Shown here: piece by piece, positions 7,784-15,988 of the stretch
Layout of the letters: each line of letters starts with the position of its first letter
How positions within the stretch are numbered: position 1 is the stretch's first letter
DNA from: Maribacter sp. BPC-D8
GTDB lineage: Bacteria > Bacteroidota > Bacteroidia > Flavobacteriales > Flavobacteriaceae
Length of the DNA: 64,000 bases
Assembly: GCF_035207705.1 (NCBI RefSeq)
Contig: NZ_CP128187.1
Coordinates: 4,216,001-4,280,000 of the forward strand
Reading direction: 5' to 3'
Notes under the pieces: generated by a model
Told to the model about the DNA's origin: nothing
The model's database searches: none
What the model saw: the letters and a program-made list of their open reading frames with translations, nothing else
Position numbers and translations under genes: made by a program

Positions 7784-8398
7784 TTATTTCTTTTTGAGAA
7801 ACAAACTCTCTTTAATACTTTTTAATCTTGTAAAAGCCTTGCCGTTCATTTCTTTCGATTCTTCGGGTTTTTTCTTCGTGGTACCATCATAGAGCATACC
7901 TGTACATAAGCACATTTTCTGCTCTGTTCTTGTAAGAATATCGAAGTTTTTGCAGGTTTGACAACCTTTCCAGAATTCTGGATCATCTGTAAGTTCAGAG
8001 AACGTTACAGGTTTATAGCCAAGGTCATTATTGATTTTCATAACTGCCAAACCGGTAGTAATTCCGAATATTTTAGCATCAGGAAATTTCTCTCTACTAA
8101 GGTCAAAAATCTTAGCTTTTATTTTCTTGGCAAGTCCCTGACCTCTGTAGTCTGGGTGTACTATGAGTCCGGAGTTGGCAACAAATTTCTCGTGCCCCCA
8201 AATCTCAATATAACAGAACCCTGCAAATTTTTCTCCGTCCAAAGCTAAAATAGCATTGCCGTTAGAAAGTTTTCTCTGGATGTATTCTGGAGTACGTTTC
8301 GCAATACCAGTACCGCGAACTTTAGCAGAATCGGCTATAGTATCGCAAATATCCTGAGCGTATTTAAAATGTGATTCGTTAGCAACAATTAAGTTCAT
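7784..8398 (-). CDS. GNAT acyltransferase, first gene of the arginine operon
   Basis: 204 aa. The first ~130 residues are a GNAT fold with the acyl-CoA loop RGQGLA (85-90) after VHPDYR; the C-terminal ~60 residues carry CxxC (146,149) and CxC (163,165), then a basic tail. Being first in the arginine operon, with no argA or argJ in view, it is a good candidate for the glutamate N-acyltransferase of the pathway. Bacteroidota can use N-succinyl intermediates, so succinyl-CoA or acetyl-CoA are both possible donors. The cysteine-rich tail could bind a metal or take part in feedback control (speculative). A 29-codon uORF overlaps its start. Confidence 0.75.
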   Translation of the reverse strand: MNLIVANESHFKYAQDICDTIADSAKVRGTGIAKRTPEYIQRKLSNGNAILALDGEKFAGFCYIEIWGHEKFVANSGLIVHPDYRGQGLAKKIKAKIFDLSREKFPDAKIFGITTGLAVMKINNDLGYKPVTFSELTDDPEFWKGCQTCKNFDILTRTEQKMCLCTGMLYDGTTKKKPEESKEMNGKAFTRLKSIKESLFLKKK

Positions 8399-8468
8399 TG
8401 CCAGTTAGATTTAAATGTGTAAAAAAAGTTTTGATTTGTTGTGCGGAAATGGACTCACCTAATTCCAT
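8379..8468 (-). CDS. Putative 29-aa upstream ORF overlapping the GNAT start
   Basis: ATG at 8466-8468, stop at 8379-8381, peptide beginning MELGESISAQQIKTFF. It starts just after the GC-rich leader element and ends 20 bp inside the GNAT gene in another frame. Composition looks peptide-like but there is no arginine or proline run as expected for a classic attenuator leader peptide. It may be a translational-coupling uORF or chance. Confidence 0.3.
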   Translation of the reverse strand: MELGESISAQQIKTFFTHLNLTGNELNCC

Positions 8469-8480
8469 AATTATATCTTA

Positions 8481-8543
8481 CCCTTACGGGCGACGACGGC
8501 GAGATGTGAACGGGCGCGCTAGAGCCAATGGGCTCACGGTGCT
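8481..8543 (-). promoter_or_regulatory. GC-rich potentially structured 5' leader of the arginine operon
   Basis: This 63-bp block is strikingly GC-rich in an AT-rich gap. On the coding strand it can form GAGCC-CAUU-GGCUC (8522-8535) and CCC-GUAA-GGG (8481-8490), the latter capped by a GNRA tetraloop, with repeated GCCCG between them. It lies 83-145 nt ahead of the GNAT ATG and would be in the transcript if the promoter is near 8590. I do not recognise a known riboswitch; a regulatory RNA is inference. The remaining gap to 8634 is AT-rich and probably holds the operon promoter, but I could not place a convincing -33/-7 pair. Confidence 0.4.
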
Positions 8544-8634
8544 ATATAAAAAGTAGTTTATTTCGTTCATTACAGGGTAAATGTACAAATTATATTTATT
8601 TGACATCACTCATTGCATAATTTTTACAAAAACT

Positions 8635-9978
8635 TCACTTTTTGTTATTATGTGCAATAATTTCATAAATAATGAAGCCGTACACTGAAATATACTCAAT
8701 GGCAAGAAGCCAGAGGTTTTCTTTGAAATCTGCCTGAGAATAAGCGAAGTAGCTCAGTACAATAGCGGCAGACCAAATAATCGCATATCTATACGTGGTA
8801 AAAATAGAAAGTAACACCAGAAAAATGGCGTACCAAGGGTGTACCGTAGTAGACATAAAATAATAGATGGTCAAAACCCACATCATAGACCAGAGTAACC
8901 TGTTTAGATCATATCTTTTTGGTAAAAATGTAAATAGCCCTACGGTGGCTATGGTAAGTAACGGGGTAATTTTACCATATTCTTTAATAAACTCCCACGG
9001 TTTTGCATCAAAATGTATGGCAGTTTTTTTAGCGATATTATAGATGCTAGCATTGAATTCAAAATTAGAGAACCAAAGCTTCAGGGTTTTAGAATAGTTG
9101 TCTATAAATTCTGGAGTATTAAACGGTAGAAAAAGAACAATAGAGGTTATGCCAATGATAGCATAGAAAATGATGCTTTTTTTCCATCCTAAGTACTTAA
9201 AGAAAAGTGGTAAGAATAATAGCGGTACCAGTTTTATTGAAATAGAACAAGCTATAACTATACCTGCAGTTTTCCATTTATCTATTGATAATAGAAACAT
9301 AGCTAGAATAAAGAAAAACAGCATAACCCCTTCGAAATGAAGGTTGCCGGTAAGCTCTACAATTACAAGCGGATTTAAAAAGTACCAGAATATTAAATGC
9401 GGAGATCTATTTAAGTTTTTCAGTAGCTTTCTGCCAAAATAGAATATACCAATATCGGCAAGTATAATAATTGCTCGTAAGGTTAGCAGTGACCCAAAAA
9501 TACTTTTACCGCCTACAAATGCTGCAATAGCGAAAATAATCTGGTTCAAGGGTGGGTAATTGCTATAGTGGCGCGCACTTAAACTGCCCATGCCTTCATA
9601 AAGAGTATTGGCATTTGGTATCATAGATACCATGTTTTCCATTAACTGATCTGGGGTGTGTAAATAAGGGTTGGCACCGCTAGATACCAAATGACCATCC
9701 CAAATAAAACGATAAAAATCTTGAGATAGATTGGGTTCTATACAAAGAAAAATAAGCCTAAAAATTACTCCTATACCTAGTAGAAATCTAAAGTTGAGCT
9801 TTTCGAACTGAATAAGTTTAAAACAGAAAAAGAAAAGTGCAACAAAGAGCGTAAGTAGCTTTATGAAATCTGTTCGCTGTAAGTGATATGCAAAGGTGTA
9901 ATAGAATACAAAGCTCAATACCGCCAATATCAAGGAAACCTTATGGAGTTTCATAAAATTTTTAAAGGAAAACGGCAT
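8635..9978 (-). CDS. GT-C-type membrane glycosyltransferase (mannosyltransferase-like)
   Basis: 447 aa polytopic membrane protein with about ten to twelve hydrophobic segments. After the third segment a loop reads DFYRFIWDGHLVSSGANPYL, the D-x-x-R/W-D-G-x-G-x-N-P-Y signature of lipid-linked-sugar-dependent mannosyl/glucosyl transferases of the GT-C fold (DUF2029/GT87-like). Acceptor and sugar are unknown. It is monocistronic, facing away from the agmatinase gene by a 54-bp gap. A second possible start (Met9, MKLHKVSL) would shorten it by eight residues. Confidence 0.65.
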   Translation of the reverse strand: MPFSFKNFMKLHKVSLILAVLSFVFYYTFAYHLQRTDFIKLLTLFVALFFFCFKLIQFEKLNFRFLLGIGVIFRLIFLCIEPNLSQDFYRFIWDGHLVSSGANPYLHTPDQLMENMVSMIPNANTLYEGMGSLSARHYSNYPPLNQIIFAIAAFVGGKSIFGSLLTLRAIIILADIGIFYFGRKLLKNLNRSPHLIFWYFLNPLVIVELTGNLHFEGVMLFFFILAMFLLSIDKWKTAGIVIACSISIKLVPLLFLPLFFKYLGWKKSIIFYAIIGITSIVLFLPFNTPEFIDNYSKTLKLWFSNFEFNASIYNIAKKTAIHFDAKPWEFIKEYGKITPLLTIATVGLFTFLPKRYDLNRLLWSMMWVLTIYYFMSTTVHPWYAIFLVLLSIFTTYRYAIIWSAAIVLSYFAYSQADFKENLWLLAIEYISVYGFIIYEIIAHNNKK

Positions 9979-10032
9979 TAGGGGTTTGGGTTTAGTAAAG
10001 TGTCAATTTAATGGTTTTTATTGAAATATGAT

Positions 10033-10815
10033 TTAACGTTCCATCATTTTGCCAATAAGTTCTTTCATCATTTTTGCCGCCAAATAGGCGGTCATGTCAT
10101 GAAAATCGCGATCAGGGTTATATTCCACGATATCGGCACCTACTATTTCGGTATCAATACTATGAATCAAATCTAAAACTTGACGCGATGAGAGTCCGCC
10201 TGGCTCATGATGAGAAACTCCCGGTGCAAAGGCAGGGTCAAAGCCATCCATATCTAAAGTTATATACAACGGATTCTCAAATTTCGGAATGTTATTTAGG
10301 TCAAGGTTCCGCATTTCATGAACGTCTACATTGTACTTTTTTGCTTGTGCAGCCTGATGTGGATTCAGAGTTCTTATCCCAACTTGAACCAGTTTTACGG
10401 CAAAACCGTTTTCCATAATACGTGCAAAAGGGCATGCGTGAGAATACGGGTCACCTTCATAGTCATGGTACAGATCTGCGTGGGCATCGATATGTAGAAT
10501 GTCTAGTTTTGGATAGTGCTCATGAAAGGCTTTTATTATAGGGAAGGTGACCGAGTGATCACCACCTAATGAAAGTAGTTTAGCGCCAGATTCAAGATTC
10601 TTTCTCGTAATATCAGTAATATCAAAATACTCATTTATGGTAAAATCACCTTTATCTGTTACGGCATCGTTTTCAATTGATACCCCGAATTCGGTACATA
10701 GATTCATTGAATCGCTGTACAATGCTTTTCGAATTAGGCTGGGAGCTTTCGCCGGACCTTGTTGAAAAGAGGACTTAGCGTCCCAGTTTAGACCTTGAAT
10801 ATTGATGTTCTGCAT
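10033..10815 (-). CDS. Agmatinase/ureohydrolase family protein
   Basis: 260 aa arginase-fold enzyme with all metal ligand motifs: GGDHS (84-88), DAHAD (110-114, followed by H117) and DMDGFDP (188-194), plus SHHEPGGLS near 201-209. The D-x-D-x-x-D-P form and short length fit agmatinase (SpeB), which hydrolyses agmatine to putrescine and urea; formiminoglutamase or guanidinobutyrase activity cannot be excluded. A speA arginine decarboxylase is not in the window. Downstream of a SnoaL-like gene in the same direction, so possibly co-transcribed. Confidence 0.8.
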   Translation of the reverse strand: MQNINIQGLNWDAKSSFQQGPAKAPSLIRKALYSDSMNLCTEFGVSIENDAVTDKGDFTINEYFDITDITRKNLESGAKLLSLGGDHSVTFPIIKAFHEHYPKLDILHIDAHADLYHDYEGDPYSHACPFARIMENGFAVKLVQVGIRTLNPHQAAQAKKYNVDVHEMRNLDLNNIPKFENPLYITLDMDGFDPAFAPGVSHHEPGGLSSRQVLDLIHSIDTEIVGADIVEYNPDRDFHDMTAYLAAKMMKELIGKMMER

Positions 10816-10842
10816 GAGTGCTGCTTTTAGTTGATATTATAA

Positions 10843-11220
10843 TTAAAACATGGTATTAGGGTTCTCAGACTTTTCGGGTATTTGCTGAATAGAATCCCAG
10901 TGTTCGCAAATTTTACCATTGTCGTCAAATCTAAAAAAATCCATAGTAATATATTGGTCATTACCAGGCCATGTTTGGTGCGTGTGTAAGGCAACAAGAT
11001 CACCCTCTGCAATACTGCGAACAAATTCAATAGATTTCTCTGGGTATTCGACTTGCATGCGTTCAAAGTAATCGATGAAACCCTGTGTACCGTTCGCTAC
11101 TGCTGGGTTGTGCTGAATATATTCGTTGCCTACATATTTCTCTATAGCCAGTTTTGGTTGCCCCAAATAGGCTGTTTGGTAAAAAGCGATGGCATTTTTT
11201 TTGTTTTTCTCTAGGTTCAT
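10843..11220 (-). CDS. SnoaL-like (NTF2-fold) protein
   Basis: 125 aa, single NTF2-like alpha+beta domain. The motif order (N-terminal AIAFYQTAYLGQP, then EKYVGNEYIQHNPAV, DYFERM, FVRSIAEGDLVALHTHQTW, and MDFFRFDDNGKICEHWDSIQQIP) matches the predicted SnoaL-like cyclase/ester-cyclase family widespread in bacteria with no assigned substrate. It lies 28 bp before the AraC-family gene on the same strand and 27 bp after comes the agmatinase gene, so the three may form one unit with the regulator transcribed first. Confidence 0.75.
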   Translation of the reverse strand: MNLEKNKKNAIAFYQTAYLGQPKLAIEKYVGNEYIQHNPAVANGTQGFIDYFERMQVEYPEKSIEFVRSIAEGDLVALHTHQTWPGNDQYITMDFFRFDDNGKICEHWDSIQQIPEKSENPNTMF

Positions 11221-11248
11221 TGTAATGCTGTTTTAATTGATAATAGGT

Positions 11249-12124
11249 TCAGTGAAAATACATTTTTCTAAATTCCATTGGGGTCACTCCTATTTTAGAT
11301 TTAAAGAATTTTGAAAAATAAGCATAATCAGAAAACTCAAGTGTATTTGCAATACCAGCTAAATTGTCGCTAGAATGTACAATTAATCTTTTCGCTTCAA
11401 GTAATATGCGTTCAGAAATTAATTGGCTAGTGGTTTTGTTAATGGTTTTTTGCACCACTCGGTTTAAGTGTTTTGTAGTGATATTTAGTTGCGACGCATA
11501 AAATTTAGGTAGCTTTTGACTGTAAAAATGAGTGTTGATTAGTGTTTCTAGTTGCTCTAGTATCTGAGAATAACTAGCAGATCCTAATTTTTCTATAGTA
11601 ACATCTGCTGTATACACACGGGTCAGTTCAATATAAATGCAATTGATAAGATTGGTGATTTTAGCTTCTCGAAGAATATTGTTTTCTCGGTATTCTTTAT
11701 AAAGTTCGGTAAAGTGAATTGAGATATCAACTAGTTTTTCTTCGGATACTTGTAGAAATGGCGGATTCTGATTTGAATAATAAAATGGAAAAGAACTTAA
11801 GGTATGGTCTAAATACTTTAGTTCATAAAACTCTTGTGAATGAAAGAAAATAAACCCTTCTGGCTGTGTTTCGAACTTCCAGAAATGTGTTTGACCCGGT
11901 TTTAAGAAAAATACCATACCAGGTTCAATGGTATAGCTGTTGAAATCTATTTCATGAGTGCCGGTGCCTTTGGTAAATAGAACGCACAAATAGAAATTAT
12001 GGCTGTGTGGTCTATTGATCAAATTTTGGTTAAGCACAATATGAGTGGCAAAAGAGTTGACATACAAGCTGTCTAAAGGCTTTTTATCTAAGAATTGTTG
12101 AATATTTAAAGCGGGTATTTTCAT
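11249..12124 (-). CDS. AraC family transcriptional regulator
   Basis: 291 aa. The N-terminal cupin-like sensor domain (about 20-110) contains the HSHNFYLCVLF pattern and PGMVFFLKPGQTHFW; the C-terminal ~95 residues hold the two HTH motifs, including ITTKHLNRVVQ and the signature DYAYFSKFFKSKIGVTPMEFRK. It probably controls the neighbouring SnoaL-like and agmatinase genes or the divergent DUF983 gene (inference). Upstream on its strand TTG, 22 bp, ATTATTTG resembles a Bacteroidota promoter but is imperfect. Confidence 0.88.
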   Translation of the reverse strand: MKIPALNIQQFLDKKPLDSLYVNSFATHIVLNQNLINRPHSHNFYLCVLFTKGTGTHEIDFNSYTIEPGMVFFLKPGQTHFWKFETQPEGFIFFHSQEFYELKYLDHTLSSFPFYYSNQNPPFLQVSEEKLVDISIHFTELYKEYRENNILREAKITNLINCIYIELTRVYTADVTIEKLGSASYSQILEQLETLINTHFYSQKLPKFYASQLNITTKHLNRVVQKTINKTTSQLISERILLEAKRLIVHSSDNLAGIANTLEFSDYAYFSKFFKSKIGVTPMEFRKMYFH

Positions 12125-12188
12125 AAGAATGTCTTAAAAGTACAAATAATGGAGCGAATGATATAACTGAATCAAGAAGTTTGTGTCT

Positions 12189-12196
12189 TAATTTTG
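12189..12196 (+). promoter_or_regulatory. Candidate -7 element (TAATTTTG) for the DUF983 gene
   Basis: TAATTTTG matches the Bacteroidota -7 consensus TAnnTTTG exactly and ends 19 bp before the ATG at 12216, giving a very short leader. No clear TTTG at the -33 distance is present, so the call is tentative. Confidence 0.4.
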
Positions 12197-12215
12197 CAGT
12201 ATTATAATCGTAGTT

Positions 12216-12566
12216 ATGAGCAAAGTTGTAGATGTATTGAAGTGTAAATGTCCTAATTGCAGAAAAGGAGACGTTTTTAGCGAGGGCGGAAATATATTTT
12301 TGTTTAAAATGCCTAAGATGAATTCAAGGTGTCCCGAATGCGATTTCAAGTTCGAAAAAGAGACAGGTTTCTTTTTTGGTGCTATGTTCGTGAGTTATGC
12401 ATTATCGGTGGCGCAAATGATTATAAGCTTAGTGCTCTTCTGGTACTTTGTTGATTTGTCACCTGTTAGAGTGTATATTATAATAGCATCTATAGCAATT
12501 TTGATGAGTACCTTAAACTTTAGGCTGTCTCGATCAATATGGATTTATATTTTTTATAAGAATTAA
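12216..12566 (+). CDS. DUF983 family membrane protein
   Basis: 116 aa. An N-terminal zinc-ribbon-like part has CKCPNC (Cys10, 12, 15) and CPEC (Cys39, 42), followed by FEKETGFFFGAMFVSYA, the hallmark of DUF983, and two hydrophobic segments (about 54-78 and 86-104). Function of the family is unknown. It is divergent from the AraC regulator with a 91-bp shared upstream region and ends in a hairpin terminator. Confidence 0.85.
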   Translation: MSKVVDVLKCKCPNCRKGDVFSEGGNIFLFKMPKMNSRCPECDFKFEKETGFFFGAMFVSYALSVAQMIISLVLFWYFVDLSPVRVYIIIASIAILMSTLNFRLSRSIWIYIFYKN

Positions 12567-12581
12567 TCAGATTACTCTGGT

Positions 12582-12608
12582 AACTTATATTGATAAGTTG
12601 ATTTTTTT
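12582..12608 (+). terminator. Intrinsic terminator after the DUF983 gene
   Basis: AACTTAT-ATTG-ATAAGTT forms a 7-bp stem with a 4-nt loop, followed by GATTTTTTT. Position 16 bp after the stop fits termination of the single-gene transcript; the stem is AT-rich, so moderately strong. Confidence 0.6.
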
Positions 12609-12797
12609 GGTAAGGTCTACAAGCTTTTATATAAAAGGGTTTAGTATTCCATTAGTTAGATTTTGTGATTATAAAATGGACGATTTATTAGCATAAATCA
12701 TTTAGGCAAATTGATTATCTTTAAATCTTCCCTAACTGCTGTTTTTTAGTACATAAGTCAGCAGAATTATAACAAGCTAAATCCAAAATCAATTATC

Positions 12798-14600
12798 ATG
12801 AAAAAAATTATTTCTACGAGCATTGCAACAAGCTTTTCTATAGCTTTTCTGCTGCTCTCTTCTTGTAAAGAAGAACCAAAGGTTGAGGTAGACCAGACTG
12901 TAGCATTGAACAAATGGTTCGATGATAAGTACGAAGAGCAGTTACAAATGAGTCCGTTGGCGTTGACCGCTCAAGGTCGAAAAGATCAATATGATAAAAT
13001 TGATGATTTAAGTAAGGCAGCTGAAGAAAAAGAGTTGGCGTGGTATACCGAAACTACCAACGAATTAAAAGAGAAATTCGATTACGATAAGCTAAATGAT
13101 GCCGATAAAACGTCTTACGATTTATGGGTTTATCAATACGAGACATTAAAAGAAGGTGCCACTTTTGAGAATTTAGATTACGTTTTTGACCAAATGCGCG
13201 GTATGCATACGCGTTTACCAAGTTATTTGATCAATTTTCATAAGGTCGATAGTCTATCAGATATGAACGCTTATATCTCTAGAGTAAAAGAGGCATCTAG
13301 AGGTATTGATCAATTGGTGGTGAGAGCAAAAGAACAAGCTACGGCAGGTAATCTTCCTCCGAAATTTGCATTTACTACGGTTATCGCTCAAACAAAATCA
13401 TTAAGCGATGGTACGCCATTATTAAATGATATGAATGGTAAAATCGATGCCCTTTTTGCATCAAAAAAAATAACGGCAGAACAAGCAACTTCACTTAAAG
13501 AACAATCAGAGCAGGTACTTAACGAATATTTTAAACCATCTTATGAAAAGCTTTTAGCTTGGCTAGAAACTGAAATAGATAATGCCGAAGAAACCCCAAC
13601 GGGAGTAAGCCGCCATGAGAACGGAAAAGACTTTTATAACTATAGACTAAAAGTGTTCACAACAACCGGAATGACGGCAGATGAGATTCATGAAATTGGA
13701 CTCCAAGAAGTAGCTAGAATTAAAGGGGAAATGATGGCGATTAAAGAAGAGGTTGGCTTTGATGGCGATTTAAATGCTTTTTTCAAATTTGTAAATACAG
13801 ACCCACAATTCTTTTTTCCAAATACAGACGAAGGTAGACAGGGATATTTAGATGAGTCGACAAAGTACTTAGATGATCTAACGAAGAAGCTGCCAGACTA
13901 CTTTGGTATTTTGCCAAAAGCAAAGTTACAGGTAAAAAGGGTAGAGGCATTTCGTGAGCAAGACGGTGCGCCACAGCACTATTCTGCAGGTACGCCCGAC
14001 GGTTCTAGAAAAGGTACGTATTATGTGCATTTATCTGATATGAATGCGATGCCGAAAACCACGATGGAAGGTGTTGCGTATCATGAAGGTAACCCAGGGC
14101 ACCACATGCAAATTTCTATAGCACAAGAATTAGAGGCGGTACCTAAGTTTAGAACTCAGGCAGGTTTTAGTGTCTACAGCGAAGGTTGGGGTTTATACTC
14201 AGAAGCATTGGCGAAAGAAATGGGCGGATACCAGAATCCGTATTACGATTTTGGTCGTTTGGTAAATGAAATCTGGAGGGCTATTCGTTTGGTAGTGGAT
14301 ACAGGTATACACGCCAAAGGATGGACAGAAGCCGATGCAATCAAATATTTCACAGAGAATTCTTCTATCTCTCAAGGTGCTATTGTAGCAGAGGTTCAGC
14401 GTTATATGGTAATGCCAGGGCAAGCAACTTCTTATAAAATAGGGATGCTTAAAATTCAAGAATTGCGTAAAATGGCGGAGACCGAGTTAGGCGATAAATT
14501 TGATATTAAAGGCTTTCACGATACTATTCTTGGTGGCGGTGCTTTACCTTTAAATTTATTAGAGCGTCGAGTTAAAACTTGGATAGCAACCCAGAAATAA
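12798..14600 (+). CDS. DUF885 family lipoprotein (predicted metallopeptidase)
   Basis: 600 aa. A lipoprotein signal peptide ends in LLLSSC (Cys23), so the protein is membrane-anchored outside the cytoplasm. The body is DUF885: the metal-binding-like motif HEGNPGHH is at 429-436 within EGVAYHEGNPGHHMQIS, with downstream YSEGWGLYSEALAKEMG, an arrangement like HExxH...E zincin peptidases. Peptidase activity is expected by family resemblance, not shown. It is a single gene with a 230-bp upstream gap. A hairpin plus T-tract lies across the start of the next gene. Confidence 0.85.
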   Translation: MKKIISTSIATSFSIAFLLLSSCKEEPKVEVDQTVALNKWFDDKYEEQLQMSPLALTAQGRKDQYDKIDDLSKAAEEKELAWYTETTNELKEKFDYDKLNDADKTSYDLWVYQYETLKEGATFENLDYVFDQMRGMHTRLPSYLINFHKVDSLSDMNAYISRVKEASRGIDQLVVRAKEQATAGNLPPKFAFTTVIAQTKSLSDGTPLLNDMNGKIDALFASKKITAEQATSLKEQSEQVLNEYFKPSYEKLLAWLETEIDNAEETPTGVSRHENGKDFYNYRLKVFTTTGMTADEIHEIGLQEVARIKGEMMAIKEEVGFDGDLNAFFKFVNTDPQFFFPNTDEGRQGYLDESTKYLDDLTKKLPDYFGILPKAKLQVKRVEAFREQDGAPQHYSAGTPDGSRKGTYYVHLSDMNAMPKTTMEGVAYHEGNPGHHMQISIAQELEAVPKFRTQAGFSVYSEGWGLYSEALAKEMGGYQNPYYDFGRLVNEIWRAIRLVVDTGIHAKGWTEADAIKYFTENSSISQGAIVAEVQRYMVMPGQATSYKIGMLKIQELRKMAETELGDKFDIKGFHDTILGGGALPLNLLERRVKTWIATQK

Positions 14601-14632
14601 TAAGAATTCATCTATTTTAAAGTATATTGACA

Positions 14633-14666
14633 CGCCATGAACGAAAGTTTATGGCGCGTTTTTTTT
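14633..14666 (+). terminator. Intrinsic terminator overlapping the methyltransferase start codon
   Basis: CGCCATGAAC-GAAA-GTTTATGGCG forms a continuous 10-bp stem (one G-U pair) with a GNRA tetraloop, then CG and eight T. The ATG of the next ORF (14637) lies in the left arm. It is well placed to terminate the DUF885 transcript. Confidence 0.75.
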
Positions 14667-15350
14667 AATAAGAGTCCGGTGGATAAAAAAGAAAATAAAT
14701 CGATACGTAATAAACAACCATGGCCTACAAAAGATGCTATGCAGCAGGTCTATGAAAAGAATCTGTGGGGTAGTGGTACTTCAGATTTTTACTCGGGTGA
14801 AGGTTCTCATAAACCAGAAATTGTAAAACCTTATATCGAGACATTAACTGCTTTTTTAACAGCCTTCGAAAACCCCATTTCAGTGTGCGATTTAGGATGC
14901 GGAGATTTTAATGTAGGTAAAGAATTGGTAAGCTACACGAAGAACTATATAGCTGTAGATATTGTTCCAGAACTGATGGAGCGCAACAGCGAGAAATTCA
15001 AAGCATCGAATTTAGAATTTCAATGTTTAGATATTGCCAAAGACAAATTACCTATCGCAGATTGTGCTATAGTTCGACAAGTATTGCAACACATCTCTAA
15101 TGATGAGGTAAAGCAAGTGGTAGCTAAATTAGCTAGCTACGAATATGTAATCGTTACAGAACATCTGCCTAAAGGTGATTTTACGCCCAATAAAGATATT
15201 ATCTCAGGTCAAGGCACTCGTTTAAAAAAGCACAGTGGAATCAATCTTTTGCTGGCACCATTTAATTTTAAGATACTTGAAGAAAGCGTATTGTTGTCTA
15301 TTGCTGATGAAAACGGTCTAATTGTAACTACGTTATATCGTTGCAGGTAA
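14637..15350 (+). CDS. Class I SAM-dependent methyltransferase
   Basis: 237 aa. The SAM-binding motif VCDLGCGDFNVG is at 83-94, the acidic strand-2 residue in IAVDIVPEL follows, and motif DCAIVRQVLQHISNDEV marks motif IV. The substrate is unknown. The annotated ATG sits inside a terminator hairpin; the only later in-frame ATG is Met35 (14739), which would still keep WG-motif KNLWGSG and the whole SAM domain, so the true start is uncertain. No clear operon partner. Confidence 0.75.
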   Translation: MNESLWRVFFNKSPVDKKENKSIRNKQPWPTKDAMQQVYEKNLWGSGTSDFYSGEGSHKPEIVKPYIETLTAFLTAFENPISVCDLGCGDFNVGKELVSYTKNYIAVDIVPELMERNSEKFKASNLEFQCLDIAKDKLPIADCAIVRQVLQHISNDEVKQVVAKLASYEYVIVTEHLPKGDFTPNKDIISGQGTRLKKHSGINLLLAPFNFKILEESVLLSIADENGLIVTTLYRCR

Positions 15351-15449
15351 ATCTTGTTTTTAAGTATTAAATTTTTCAATCCTGATAAATATCATAGTAT
15401 ACATTAGCGGTGTTATCTAGCTTTGATGGTATCATAAAAACAAACGTAG

Positions 15450-15866
15450 ATGAGCAAAGTAGAAATAAATCAAGGAGAGATAAAAGTAAAATTTAATGAA
15501 CCAACTTCAGGTAAATTATCATTTGAAGAATTAGGCATTTCTAATGATGGTGCAAAGTTAGAAAGCGGATTGCTTCGTTTGGTTTTTGATTTAGAAGGTA
15601 TTGGTGAGCATGATTATTACCAAGTACCAACTTTAGAGTTGTTTTATGAAGAGAATATGTCTGAGACCCATTGGGTATGTGAGTTCAACGGAAAAACTAT
15701 TCTCGATAAATTAGATCATTTTGGTCATTCAACCATTTTATTATTGAATAGAGAAGTGTTGAGTAAGCTAGAGCAACATCATGAAAATGTACTGATAGTT
15801 CATGCTGAGTTTCCGCAACCGGCAAAATTAAATTTGAAAGAATCTTCTATTCGTTTATTTAAGTAA
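15450..15866 (+). CDS. Hypothetical protein, 138 aa
   Basis: I do not recognise the family. The protein has no signal peptide or membrane segment, is acidic, and reads as a compact beta-rich domain (alternating IKVKFNEPTSGKLSF, RLVFDLEGIG, HVLIV-type strands). It is preceded by an AT-rich leader and followed by an inverted repeat shared with the convergent TPR gene. Coding likelihood rests on length, composition and clean boundaries. Confidence 0.65.
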   Translation: MSKVEINQGEIKVKFNEPTSGKLSFEELGISNDGAKLESGLLRLVFDLEGIGEHDYYQVPTLELFYEENMSETHWVCEFNGKTILDKLDHFGHSTILLLNREVLSKLEQHHENVLIVHAEFPQPAKLNLKESSIRLFK

Positions 15867-15882
15867 ACGAGAATAAATTTTT

Positions 15883-15987
15883 AAGAAGAGGATAGCGAAA
15901 GGTTCGTTTGTTTTACAGTGGTAGTTCATAACAAGCAGACCATTTAGATTGTTGTTTAGTTCACAGGTCATTTTCGCTATCCTTCTT
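15883..15987. terminator. Long-loop inverted repeat between convergent genes
   Basis: GGATAGCGAAA (15890-15900) and TTTCGCTATCC (15972-15982) are perfect 11-bp inverted arms separated by about 71 nt; the flanks AAGAAG/CTTCTT extend the pairing with a 2-nt bulge. T-runs follow on both strands. It may work as a bidirectional terminator, but the loop is far longer than usual. Confidence 0.5.
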
Positions 15988-15988
15988 T

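Noticed and set aside
8399..8634. ArgR-type ARG box upstream of the operon
   Set aside because: No convincing 18-bp palindrome of the ARG-box type could be found by eye.
10827..11066. Minus-strand ORF of 79 codons
   Set aside because: It lies in another frame of the clear SnoaL-like gene (10843-11220) and its translation resembles no protein.
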